From positions 248,001 to 312,000 of the forward strand of contig JAEWAN010000034.1 of NCBI GenBank assembly GCA_023391625.1: a DNA stretch of 64,000 bases, read 5' to 3'. Below, piece after piece: positions 17,204-23,484 of this stretch. Origin of the DNA: Bacteroidota bacterium. Lineage in GTDB: Bacteria; Bacteroidota; Bacteroidia; Bacteroidales; Paludibacteraceae. The translations under genes were made by a program, and so were the position numbers. The first letter of the stretch is position 1. Every line of letters starts with the position of its first letter. The notes beneath the pieces are model-generated. The model saw only the letters and a list, made by a program, of their open reading frames with translations. It searched no databases and was not told the DNA's origin.

Positions 17204-17229
17204 GGTGATTATTTACGACAATACCCTAA
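17204..17229 (+). repeat. Left terminal inverted repeat
   Basis: 26 bp starting GGTGATTA and ending CCCTAA, the exact reverse complement of 20357-20382. The GG start is usual for IS1595-family ends. Confidence 0.95.
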
Positions 17230-17230
17230 C

Positions 17231-17277
17231 TAACTTTGCTAATAATACCGTTCAGAACAGAAGTTTTGGGCGGTATT
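17231..17277 (+). promoter_or_regulatory. Transposase -7 element followed by a hairpin
   Basis: TAACTTTG (17231-17238) sits directly inside the left end, so any -33 region would fall in the inverted repeat. Downstream, AATACCG (17244-17250) can pair with CGGTATT (17271-17277), followed by TTTG. Such a hairpin could damp read-in transcription from outside. Confidence 0.4.
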
Positions 17278-17357
17278 TTGCTATTCACAGATAGTTGTTT
17301 GGAGCAACCAAATTTCTACCAAAGTTATATATACCAAACGCAGTAAAGTTTGGTAAT

Positions 17358-18275
17358 ATGAATATTGGTAAATTTAACTCCTTATATGACCTTTTGGAAG
17401 CATTTCCTACGGAGGAAAGCTGCATCAAGTATCTGGAACAACAACGCTGGGCAAACGGTATTCCCGTTTCTCCTTATGACCCTATGTCCAAAGTATATAA
17501 CCGTGGCGACGGAATGTACCGTTGTAAGAATACGGGCAAGAACTTCAATGTCAGAATAGGAACAATGTTTGAAGGCTCTAAATTACCATTGAGAAAATGG
17601 TTCGTGGCTATCTATGAAATAACATCCCGCAAGAAAGGTATTTCATCAATCGAATTATCCAAGAGAATATCCGTAACCTATAAAACTGCGTGGTTTATGA
17701 ATCAGCGTATTCGTGAATGCTTCGGTATTGTCATGGAAGAGAAACTTGACGGAGAAGTAGAACTTGATGAAACTTTCGTGGGTGGTAAGAATAAAAATCG
17801 GCACTATAACAAGAAAGTAAAGAAATGCCAAGGTAGGAGCTTCAAAGATAAAGTTCCCGTCATGGGTATGCTTCAGCGTGGCGGTAAGGTGGTTTGTAAA
17901 GTAGTCCGTGACACTTCCTATAAATCATTGACAGTTCCTATTCTCAAAACCGTAAAACGCACGGCAACGTTATTCTCAGATGAGTGGTGCGGATATAAAA
18001 CCGTTAGCAAGTTATACGAGCATTACGTGGTTGACCACGGTCACGGACAATACGTTGATGAAGATGCTTATACCAACAATATCGAAGGCTTTTGGAGTAT
18101 TCTGAAACGTGGCTTGACGGGAATATATAACCATACAAGCAAGAAACACCTTCAACGATATGTTAATGAGTTCTGCTTCCGCTATAATACGAGAGATTTT
18201 GATGATGTTTCACGATTTAATTTGTTACTTTGCAACTCAAATTATCGTATAACTTTTCAAAGTCTGACAAAATGA
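17358..18275 (+). CDS. IS1595-family (ISXO2-like) transposase
   Basis: 305 residues from the ATG at 17358; a TTG at 17295 would add 21 residues and is less likely. The catalytic core shows D137 in ELDETF, D208 in LFSDEWCGY, and N240/N241 with E243 in TNNIEGFWSILKRG, the DDN(E) pattern of this family. The N-terminal zinc-ribbon region is degenerate: RCKNTGKNF keeps one Cys and the first Cys pair is replaced by VSPYDP, as is usual in Bacteroidota versions. The frame is intact and full length. The next gene starts inside its stop codon. Confidence 0.95.
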   Translation: MNIGKFNSLYDLLEAFPTEESCIKYLEQQRWANGIPVSPYDPMSKVYNRGDGMYRCKNTGKNFNVRIGTMFEGSKLPLRKWFVAIYEITSRKKGISSIELSKRISVTYKTAWFMNQRIRECFGIVMEEKLDGEVELDETFVGGKNKNRHYNKKVKKCQGRSFKDKVPVMGMLQRGGKVVCKVVRDTSYKSLTVPILKTVKRTATLFSDEWCGYKTVSKLYEHYVVDHGHGQYVDEDAYTNNIEGFWSILKRGLTGIYNHTSKKHLQRYVNEFCFRYNTRDFDDVSRFNLLLCNSNYRITFQSLTK

Positions 18276-18442
18276 GTAAAAAGAAACAAGTAACAATAGA
18301 AGACATGGAAAAGGCAATGGCTATCGAACTTCTACCTGCAAAAGAATTGAAGAAGCAAGCAGAAGTTCCCGTGGATTTTTCTGCTCTCATGCAGAAGGCT
18401 CTGAAATACGATATTAAACCTAAAAAGAAGGGCAAGAAATAA
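18272..18442 (+). CDS. Small basic protein translationally coupled to the transposase
   Basis: 56 residues. The start overlaps the transposase stop by 4 bp (ATGA). The N-terminus is Lys-rich (MSKKKQVTIEDMEKA), a short acidic/hydrophobic helix region follows, and the tail is strongly basic (KPKKKGKK). No family was recognised. Coupling argues that it is made with the transposase and may help or limit transposition, for example by binding DNA or the transposase. It ends 6 bp from a convergent stop codon. Confidence 0.7.
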   Translation: MSKKKQVTIEDMEKAMAIELLPAKELKKQAEVPVDFSALMQKALKYDIKPKKKGKK

Positions 18443-18448
18443 TATTGC

Positions 18449-18976
18449 CTACTTCTTTAGTTTGCGGCTGAATGTAACTTCGGCTGGCCCAACTCCTCCG
18501 TACTCTTCTGACTCACCGTATTTGATAATAACCGTATCAGTATAGTTTCCTGCTGTTCTCCGATAGGTAACTTCCGAAACATTAAACTTCCCATTCTCAA
18601 CGTATTCTCTTGACCCAACAATATCATATCCTACTTTTGAAAGGTCTGCGTCAAGATAAGCAGCATAGCTCTCCGAGCAAATGAATACAGCTGTTTTGAT
18701 TTTACCGCTTTCCTGACTTATAGCAGTAATATTAGCCATAATTGAGTTAGAGGTATTCTCACCCCTCGTTCCAATGACCTTAGTGCTTGGATTATGCCCA
18801 AATAGCCTTAATTCGTTATTGGAGAATAGAGTGAAACCGCTTCTGGTTAGTAAATTCCTTGCGGTCATAAAATCATCTTGTTCGATGATAAAGTTCCCTA
18901 AAGCCACTACGCTTTGTGAATTTGCGTTTACGCTTATAAGAATAGCGAAAACGAAAAGACAGAACATCTTTTTCAT
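18449..18976 (-). CDS. Secreted passenger protein of unknown function
   Basis: 175 residues from the ATG at 18976. The frame extends upstream to a TTG at 19030, but only the ATG gives a clean signal peptide (MKKMFCLFVFAILISVNANS, cut before QS). The mature part is a mixed alpha/beta domain of about 150 residues with a single Cys (FICSESY), ending PAEVTFSRKLKK. No family was recognised. Upstream lie two mutually exclusive stems at the start codon, a 120-nt pseudoknotted leader and a candidate promoter, so expression is probably controlled at the RNA level. Confidence 0.7.
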   Translation of the reverse strand: MKKMFCLFVFAILISVNANSQSVVALGNFIIEQDDFMTARNLLTRSGFTLFSNNELRLFGHNPSTKVIGTRGENTSNSIMANITAISQESGKIKTAVFICSESYAAYLDADLSKVGYDIVGSREYVENGKFNVSEVTYRRTAGNYTDTVIIKYGESEEYGGVGPAEVTFSRKLKK

Positions 18977-19022
18977 ACTGGCGAATTTTACAAGAGTAAC
19001 TCTGAGACAGCCAGTAGAGTTA
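18976..19022 (-). promoter_or_regulatory. Mutually exclusive stems at the start codon of the secreted protein
   Basis: Read on the minus strand, TACTGGC (19016-19010) can pair with GCCAGTA (18982-18976), whose last base is the A of the ATG. TAACTCT (19022-19016) can pair with AGAGTTA (19003-18997). The two pairings cross, so only one simple hairpin can form at a time. One hides the start codon, which is what a translational switch would look like. Confidence 0.4.
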
Positions 19023-19047
19023 ATTAACAATGTTATTAGTTAAAGAA

Positions 19048-19168
19048 GTGGGCTGCCACCCTCGCATTCTTGTAGGTATCGCCAAACACCTGGATATACG
19101 CACGGATAGGCAGCCCACCGTATGAGCTGTCACCGTGCCTCGCATATCCTTTAATGAAGATTTGGCGA
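19048..19168 (-). ncRNA. Candidate structured RNA with a 10-bp pseudoknot
   Basis: On the minus strand an 8-bp stem TCGCCAAA/TTTGGCGA (19168-19161 with 19086-19079) encloses GGATAT/ATATCC (19149-19144 with 19097-19092) and GCACGG/CCGTGC (19138-19133 with 19105-19100). The hairpin loop contains GTGGGCTGCC (19118-19109), which pairs perfectly with GGCAGCCCAC (19057-19048) downstream. That is 30 paired bases in about 120 nt with a defined topology. Orientation is inferred: on the minus strand it is the 5' leader of the secreted-protein gene and follows a -7 box, but the same pairings exist on the plus strand. No known riboswitch or ribozyme family was recognised. Confidence 0.6.
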
Positions 19169-19223
19169 TTTCACAAGAAGTGTGGCACTATCTTATTTCA
19201 TATGTCTATCCCGAAGGACTGTG

Positions 19224-19231
19224 CAAAAATA
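19224..19231 (-). promoter_or_regulatory. -7 element upstream of the structured leader
   Basis: CAAAAATA reads TATTTTTG on the minus strand, a full TAnnTTTG match. A TTTA stands 20 bp upstream where TTTG is expected. Transcription would start near 19219 and run through the pseudoknot into the secreted-protein gene. Confidence 0.45.
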
Positions 19232-19255
19232 GGTAAAATCTTTGATAACAATAAA

Positions 19256-19285
19256 GAAGGGAACATCTTTTCAGACATTCCCTTC
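19256..19285. terminator. Hairpin between the structured leader and the 62-codon gene
   Basis: GAAGGGAA (19256-19263) pairs with TTCCCTTC (19278-19285). It would suit a plus-strand RNA that ends here, or insulate the two divergent promoters. Confidence 0.45.
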
Positions 19286-19304
19286 ATTTCTCGTCTATTT
19301 TCCG

Positions 19305-19312
19305 TATATTTG
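19305..19312 (+). promoter_or_regulatory. -7 element for the 62-codon gene
   Basis: TATATTTG is a consensus -7 box followed by CAACC. It lies 70 bp before the ATG. No good -33 box. Confidence 0.45.
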
Positions 19313-19382
19313 CAACCGCAGAACGACCAATTTTGCAATCGTAAATCACATCGGATGTCAAATCATTTAATGAAACAAAATT

Positions 19383-19571
19383 ATGACAACAGACGAGTTG
19401 CAAAAGCAAGAAGAAGCTGTAAACACTTCTCTAAGGATTATAGCTGCTAAATTAAAAAATCCAATTACAGGACTTTGTCAGGAGGAAACTAATCAAGATT
19501 TTTCCCAGTTAGTCAAAGAGGCTAAAGCATGGGATAAATATTTCGACATTCTGTCTAAACGCTATTCCTGA
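19383..19571 (+). CDS. Small passenger protein, unknown function
   Basis: 62 residues, mostly helical (MTTDELQKQEEAVNTSLRI and EAKAWDKYFDILSKRYS), with one Cys. No domain was recognised. It has a -7 box 70 bp upstream. Its last 17 bases overlap the end of the convergent 95-codon gene. The alternating charged/hydrophobic pattern suggests a short coiled coil or helical bundle. Chosen over a longer frame at 19154, which crosses the promoter and has poor composition. Confidence 0.55.
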   Translation: MTTDELQKQEEAVNTSLRIIAAKLKNPITGLCQEETNQDFSQLVKEAKAWDKYFDILSKRYS

Positions 19572-19842
19572 CCCGATAATCAGCATTGGCTTTAATATGG
19601 CTGCGTTCCGTAATATCGTTCAATAATTTACGGATACACATTGTAGCCATATCCTTACCTTTGGTAACACCTCTTAGATATTTATCTATGAGCAGATGTA
19701 ACCGAAGCGGATGTTTATTTTCATCTTGATAAGCAAACTGCTCTTCAAACATAATCTGATTGTTCCGTTCTCCTTTGACAATGATAGTGGCTTCTTTACC
19801 ACCATGGTCTTGTACTTCGATTGAAATAATTGTCCTATTCAT
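19555..19842 (-). CDS. Small passenger protein, unknown function
   Basis: 95 residues. An N-terminal beta-rich part (RTIISIEVQDHGGKEATIIVKG) is followed by a charged helical part (HPLRLHLLIDKYLRGVTKG). No domain was recognised. It is divergent from the 98-codon gene and overlaps the convergent 62-codon gene by 17 bp at the 3' end. The overlap and opposing promoters suggest the pair may interfere with each other's transcription. Confidence 0.6.
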   Translation of the reverse strand: MNRTIISIEVQDHGGKEATIIVKGERNNQIMFEEQFAYQDENKHPLRLHLLIDKYLRGVTKGKDMATMCIRKLLNDITERSHIKANADYRVRNSV

Positions 19843-19928
19843 ATTTACAAGTTTTCTTTATTTTATATCTGAAAACTTTGGGGGTATAAGTAAATGAGTT
19901 ATAGTAGTATTAACAAAACACTTATCTT

Positions 19929-19960
19929 ATTGATTAGATGAAAAACTTATTCTAATTTTG
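19929..19960 (+). promoter_or_regulatory. Promoter of the 98-codon gene
   Basis: ATTG (19929-19932), 20 bp, TAATTTTG (19953-19960): a full -7 match and three of four bases at -33. The ATG follows 26 bp later. Confidence 0.6.
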
Positions 19961-19986
19961 CAGTATAATACTAAATAATCAGAATT

Positions 19987-20283
19987 ATGGATAGCATACG
20001 TTTTAATGAAGAAGATTTTAACGGGTACTTAGAACAGCTTATTGAATCTGGCAGATTGGATTCAATGCAATCTGGTATTACAAAATTAGTGATTGACAAA
20101 GGATATGACGCTCTGTCTCCTAAACAAAGGAAAGTATTTGATTATATGATAAATACAAATACCGTTGAGAGCTGTGAACGTTGTGCATGTGATATTCCTT
20201 GGTGCGAAATGCTTGAAGCTCTTGATAATGGTGGCTATTGTAATTATTGCCAGCATATGATGGAGAAGTTGGAAGATGAGTAA
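19987..20283 (+). CDS. Cys-rich small passenger protein with zinc-ribbon-like motifs
   Basis: 98 residues. The C-terminal half holds CERC at about residue 58 and CNYC near residue 86, with extra Cys (CACDIPWCE) and a His (QHMM), so a zinc-ribbon-like fold binding one or two metal ions is likely. The N-terminal half is helical. It has its own promoter and a 10-bp terminator hairpin, so it is an independent unit at the right end of the element. Function unknown; a DNA- or protein-binding regulator is possible. Confidence 0.65.
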   Translation: MDSIRFNEEDFNGYLEQLIESGRLDSMQSGITKLVIDKGYDALSPKQRKVFDYMINTNTVESCERCACDIPWCEMLEALDNGGYCNYCQHMMEKLEDE

Positions 20284-20288
20284 GAAAT

Positions 20289-20319
20289 AACGGGAATAGC
20301 TGGCAAGGTTATTCCCGTT
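20289..20319 (+). terminator. Terminator near the right end of the element
   Basis: AACGGGAATA (20289-20298) pairs with TATTCCCGTT (20310-20319), 10 bp, just past the 98-codon gene. Confidence 0.75.
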
Positions 20320-20356
20320 ACTGTTTAATCAGTTATTATAAATCAGACAAACTCAT

Positions 20357-20382
20357 TTAGGGTATTGTCGTAAATAATCACC
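20357..20382 (-). repeat. Right terminal inverted repeat
   Basis: Exact reverse complement of the left end over 26 bp, finishing in TAATCACC at 20382. Confidence 0.95.
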
Positions 20383-20390
20383 ATATTATT
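20383..20390. repeat. Target-site duplication, right copy
   Basis: ATATTATT, identical to 17196-17203, directly outside the element. Confidence 0.92.
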
Positions 20391-20457
20391 TATGCAGGCG
20401 ATTATGCTTATTCGTAAAAAATTGTTTACTTTGGTTCTCCTTAAAATTCAGATTATT

Positions 20458-21177
20458 ATGAATATAAATTCAGAACTCTTTTTAGAACAGGTGCGGGACG
20501 CGCTGAAAAATAATATTGATGAAAAAACATTGCATTCCGGAAAATATTTCTTTAAAGAGAAAGTTGAGATGTATGGAGTTAAAGTGCCTGTTGTAAACAA
20601 AATAAGCAAAGAATATTTTAAACAGATTAAAAATTTGCCTAAAGAAAAAATCTGGGAGTTATGCAGCGAATTATGGAAATCCGGGTATAGCGAAGAAACG
20701 TATGTGGCATGTAATTGGTCTTATTGCCTCCATAAGGAATACAAGCCGGAAGACTTCAAGGTTTTTGAATTTTGGGTACAAAATTATGTATCCAACTGGG
20801 CATCTTGCGACACTCTATGCAACCACACAATAGGTACTTTTATTGAAATGTACCCGGAATATGTACGGGAATTGAAGAAATGGGCTGATTCTACGAACCG
20901 ATGGACTCGCCGAGCAGCTGCGGTTACGCTGATTATTCCTGCCAGAAAAGGGTTGTTTCTGGACGATATTTTTGATATAGCCAATATCTTGTTGCTGGAT
21001 CAGGATGATTTGGTACAAAAAGGATATGGTTGGATGCTGAAAGCAGCCAGCCAGGCACATGAAGAAAAAGTATTTCAATATGTTATTTCTAAAAAAGACA
21101 TCATGCCCCGCACTGCATTACGCTATGCTATTGAAAAAATGCCTCTGGAGTTAAGGCAGGAGGCAATGAAACGATAA
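20458..21177 (+). CDS. AlkD-like DNA alkylation repair protein
   Basis: 239 residues from the ATG at 20458. An ATG at 20392 lies next to the transposon junction and would add an odd basic/hydrophobic leader, so it was not chosen. The protein is all-helical, of the HEAT-like AlkC/AlkD superfamily. NWASCDTLCNH contains the Asp that matches the catalytic Asp of AlkD, and the WTRRAAAVTLI helix is typical. Members excise alkylated bases without base flipping. The IS1595 element is inserted 75 bp upstream of the start and may have replaced or moved the native promoter. Confidence 0.88.
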   Translation: MNINSELFLEQVRDALKNNIDEKTLHSGKYFFKEKVEMYGVKVPVVNKISKEYFKQIKNLPKEKIWELCSELWKSGYSEETYVACNWSYCLHKEYKPEDFKVFEFWVQNYVSNWASCDTLCNHTIGTFIEMYPEYVRELKKWADSTNRWTRRAAAVTLIIPARKGLFLDDIFDIANILLLDQDDLVQKGYGWMLKAASQAHEEKVFQYVISKKDIMPRTALRYAIEKMPLELRQEAMKR

Positions 21178-21183
21178 TGGTTT

Positions 21184-22041
21184 TTATACGGAATAACGGG
21201 AAAATTTCTCCATCACCTGGGGATAGTAGGTTTTAGATACAGGTATATCAGGAGTATTTTCGGTATCAAGTTCCAGAAAAATGCCATCCTTTGTTTTTTG
21301 CAATACTTTTACATTATCCAGATTTATGATATAAGAACGGTGACAACGCACTAATGATGTTCCGGCAGATAAATTTTCATCAATCCATTTAAGTGAATTA
21401 CGCAACAAATAGTGTGAAAGCTTGGACTTGTTCAAATAATGAATCGTTACGTAATTATCGGACGAATCGATATACAGGATATTGTCCAGTCTGATGGAAA
21501 TCCGGAACTCTCCCTTTTCATCCGGAAATGCCAATAAAGGCTTCTTCGGTTCTTTCAAATCTTCCGTACCAATATCCAGTTTTTGCAAAAGCTTGTTTTT
21601 CTCTCTGAAAGCAAAATAAAGCCATAAAATGGAGTAGGGCAATAGCAATACCAGGCTTGTATTTCTTGAAGACTGTTTGAATATTTCCAAAAACTCCCTT
21701 TTAGCTCCTACCTCCGTAATAAATTTAACAAAAAGAGAATAGAATAACGACATGACGAGTATTTCACCTGCTATCCAAGCGAAATACTGCCAGTACATGA
21801 TATCATGTTTTTTAGAAAAAAGATACATCAGCCACCGGCTTACAACTACCACCAGCATTCCGGTGAGAATAATCAGGCTGGAAAAAAAGAAATATTTAAA
21901 ATCCGATATATTAGGGTACCACTCGCGCGAGCCAAAAGGTTGAAATATATTTATAAATAAAAGTGCGAATAATGCCGTGAATAACACCAGACGGACAATG
22001 TTAGACTTTTCATATAAATATGCCGGAATTTTAATATTCAT
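21184..22041 (-). CDS. Membrane-anchored LytTR transcriptional regulator
   Basis: 285 residues. Four membrane segments occupy about 15-155 (VRLVLFTALFALLFINIF; FFFSSLIILTGMLVVVV; a third near 88-108; SLVLLLPYSILWLYFAF). The C-terminal 100 residues are a LytTR DNA-binding domain (NILYIDSSDNYVTIHY, SLVRCHRSYIINLDNV, IPVSKTYYPQV). Membrane LytTR proteins act without a separate kinase and often repress or activate a neighbouring gene. It is divergent from the DUF6051 gene, with a phased repeat array between them. Confidence 0.9.
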   Translation of the reverse strand: MNIKIPAYLYEKSNIVRLVLFTALFALLFINIFQPFGSREWYPNISDFKYFFFSSLIILTGMLVVVVSRWLMYLFSKKHDIMYWQYFAWIAGEILVMSLFYSLFVKFITEVGAKREFLEIFKQSSRNTSLVLLLPYSILWLYFAFREKNKLLQKLDIGTEDLKEPKKPLLAFPDEKGEFRISIRLDNILYIDSSDNYVTIHYLNKSKLSHYLLRNSLKWIDENLSAGTSLVRCHRSYIINLDNVKVLQKTKDGIFLELDTENTPDIPVSKTYYPQVMEKFSRYSV

Positions 22042-22062
22042 AGTTTATTTTGGTATATATGG

Positions 22063-22094
22063 CAAAAGTACTTTATTCCGAATAAATTCGCAAA
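22063..22094 (-). promoter_or_regulatory. Promoter of the LytTR gene
   Basis: On the minus strand TTTG (22094-22091), 20 bp, TACTTTTG (22070-22063). Both boxes match the consensus exactly. Confidence 0.7.
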
Positions 22095-22191
22095 CTTTAA
22101 TTATTAATTGCATTCAAACCTCTTTTTTCGATGAAAAAATGAAAGGAATAAAGGCATTTTTATTTAGATTAAGAACTAATTGTTTACTCAC

Positions 22192-22261
22192 ATTTAACCC
22201 CTCTATATGAAATTTTACCCCATATTTTCATTTTTTGTCCCAAGAAGCAGGCATTTTTCCC
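22192..22261 (+). repeat. Four T-rich/CCC direct repeats with a 20-bp period
   Basis: ATTTAACCCC, ATTTTACCCC, TTTTTGTCCC and ATTTTTCCC end at 22201, 22221, 22241 and 22261, exactly 20 bp apart. The first two differ by a single base. LytTR domains bind paired direct repeats about two helical turns apart, so this array is the likely binding site of the adjacent regulator. Confidence 0.55.
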
Positions 22262-22319
22262 TGTTTTTTGACCAAATGAATCAATCTCTCTTTTTTTGTG
22301 AAAAATAAAAAAGAGACTT

Positions 22320-23417
22320 ATGAAGTATTCAGAAAGATATGAAATCCTTAATAAGCAATTTTGTTTGGGCAAGGATTCTTTTATAGAACATACGGGGATC
22401 AATATTCGTTTTTTCCCTTTTTCCAGCTTTGACCCAGCAGCCGGACCTGATGGAAATATCAAGGAAAACCGCCATTTTGTATATCCCGTTTTTATACCAG
22501 AAAAAGCTAAAAAGAATTCTGAAGCCATTTTGCTGTTACATGGGCTGAATGAACGCAGATGGTCTAAATATTTACCCTGGGCGGAATATTTGTGTTTTCA
22601 CACAGGAAAGCCGGTTATATTGTTTCCTATTGCTTTCCATATGAATCGTTCTCCCTTTTCCTGGTCTAATCCAAGAGAGATGATGAATGTTTTAGCCTTA
22701 CGCCGACAGCGTAACGGTGAAGACCGTTTCCTTACTTATTTCAATGTGGCATTGAGTGAACGCATCAGCGAAAATCCGTACCGGTTTTATAATTCCGGAC
22801 AACAAAGTCTGGCAGACCTTTCTCTGTTGTTCAGGACTATAAAAGAAGGCAGACATCCTTATTTTAAAGAAGATGCTCAAATTGATATTTTTGCTTATTC
22901 CATCGGTGCTTTTCTGGCACAAATCACCTTAATGACCGATGAACAGGGACTGTTTTCCGATTCAAAACTTTTTATGTTCTGTGGAGGAAGTATTTTCAGT
23001 AAAATGTTCGGTAAGTCCCGTTGCATACTTGACGGAGTGGCTTTTGATAAGCTGCTGGCTTATTATATGAGGGATTTTTCAAAAGACATTCCTTCGGAAG
23101 AAGAGTGGACTAAAGCAACCCGTTCCTTCGATAGTATGATTTCCAAAGAAAGGCATGAAGAGGAGCGGTTACATTTCTTTGAAAACGCCGGGAATCGTAT
23201 TCAGGGAATATCTTTAAAAAAGGACAGTGTCATTCCTTATGATGGGGTGATACAGGCTATGGGGAAAAATTATACCGATTCCCACATAGACCTGATTGAT
23301 TTTGATTTCGATTATTCACATGAAGCTCCTTTCCCTTTATTTGGGAATATGGAAAAAACTCAAGTTGACGGTTCTTTTGAACATGTATTCTCTAAAGCCG
23401 CCAATTTTCTCTCCTGA
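22320..23417 (+). CDS. DUF6051 family alpha/beta hydrolase-fold protein
   Basis: 365 residues, cytoplasmic. AILLLHGLNERRW gives the strand and oxyanion region, and IDIFAYSIGAFLAQI the nucleophile elbow with Ser. The acid and His probably lie in KKDSVIPYDG and YSHEAPFPLFG. I associate this layout with DUF6051, which occurs in Bacteroidales with no assigned substrate. Its upstream region has no strong core promoter but holds the four phased repeats, so it is probably activated or repressed by the divergent LytTR protein. It ends before a strong terminator. Confidence 0.75.
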   Translation: MKYSERYEILNKQFCLGKDSFIEHTGINIRFFPFSSFDPAAGPDGNIKENRHFVYPVFIPEKAKKNSEAILLLHGLNERRWSKYLPWAEYLCFHTGKPVILFPIAFHMNRSPFSWSNPREMMNVLALRRQRNGEDRFLTYFNVALSERISENPYRFYNSGQQSLADLSLLFRTIKEGRHPYFKEDAQIDIFAYSIGAFLAQITLMTDEQGLFSDSKLFMFCGGSIFSKMFGKSRCILDGVAFDKLLAYYMRDFSKDIPSEEEWTKATRSFDSMISKERHEEERLHFFENAGNRIQGISLKKDSVIPYDGVIQAMGKNYTDSHIDLIDFDFDYSHEAPFPLFGNMEKTQVDGSFEHVFSKAANFLS

Positions 23418-23448
23418 TATTTCTTTCTATCTATCTTTTAGTTTGTTT

Positions 23449-23484
23449 AGCGGGGTTATCCGGATTTACCGGGTAACCCTGCTT
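23449..23484 (+). terminator. Terminator after the DUF6051 gene
   Basis: AGCGGGGTTATCCGG pairs with CCGGGTAACCCTGCT around a 5-base loop, with one mismatch. GC-rich and stable. Confidence 0.85.

Larger units (their letters stand above)
17204..20382 (+). mobile_element. IS1595-family transposable element with passenger genes, 3179 bp
   Basis: The element is bounded by perfect 26-bp inverted repeats beginning GGTGATTA and by the 8-bp duplication ATATTATT. It holds the transposase, a translationally coupled 56-codon gene, a secreted protein with a structured leader, two overlapping small genes and a 98-codon Cys-rich protein. A plain IS1595 element is about 1 kb, so roughly 2 kb is cargo. Intact ends and duplication suggest a fairly recent single insertion between dapL and the alkD-like gene. 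None of the cargo resembles antibiotic resistance or restriction genes. Confidence 0.92.

Noticed and set aside
17295..17357. Upstream TTG start adding 21 residues to the transposase
   Set aside because: The ATG at 17358 gives the family-typical N-terminus. The extra residues overlap the leader just after the hairpin and show no conservation pattern I recognise.
19154..19450. A 98-codon plus-strand frame inside the transposon
   Set aside because: It crosses the structured-RNA arm, the terminator-like hairpin and the promoter of the 62-codon gene, and its composition (many Arg/Lys/Ser, low hydrophobic periodicity) looks non-coding.
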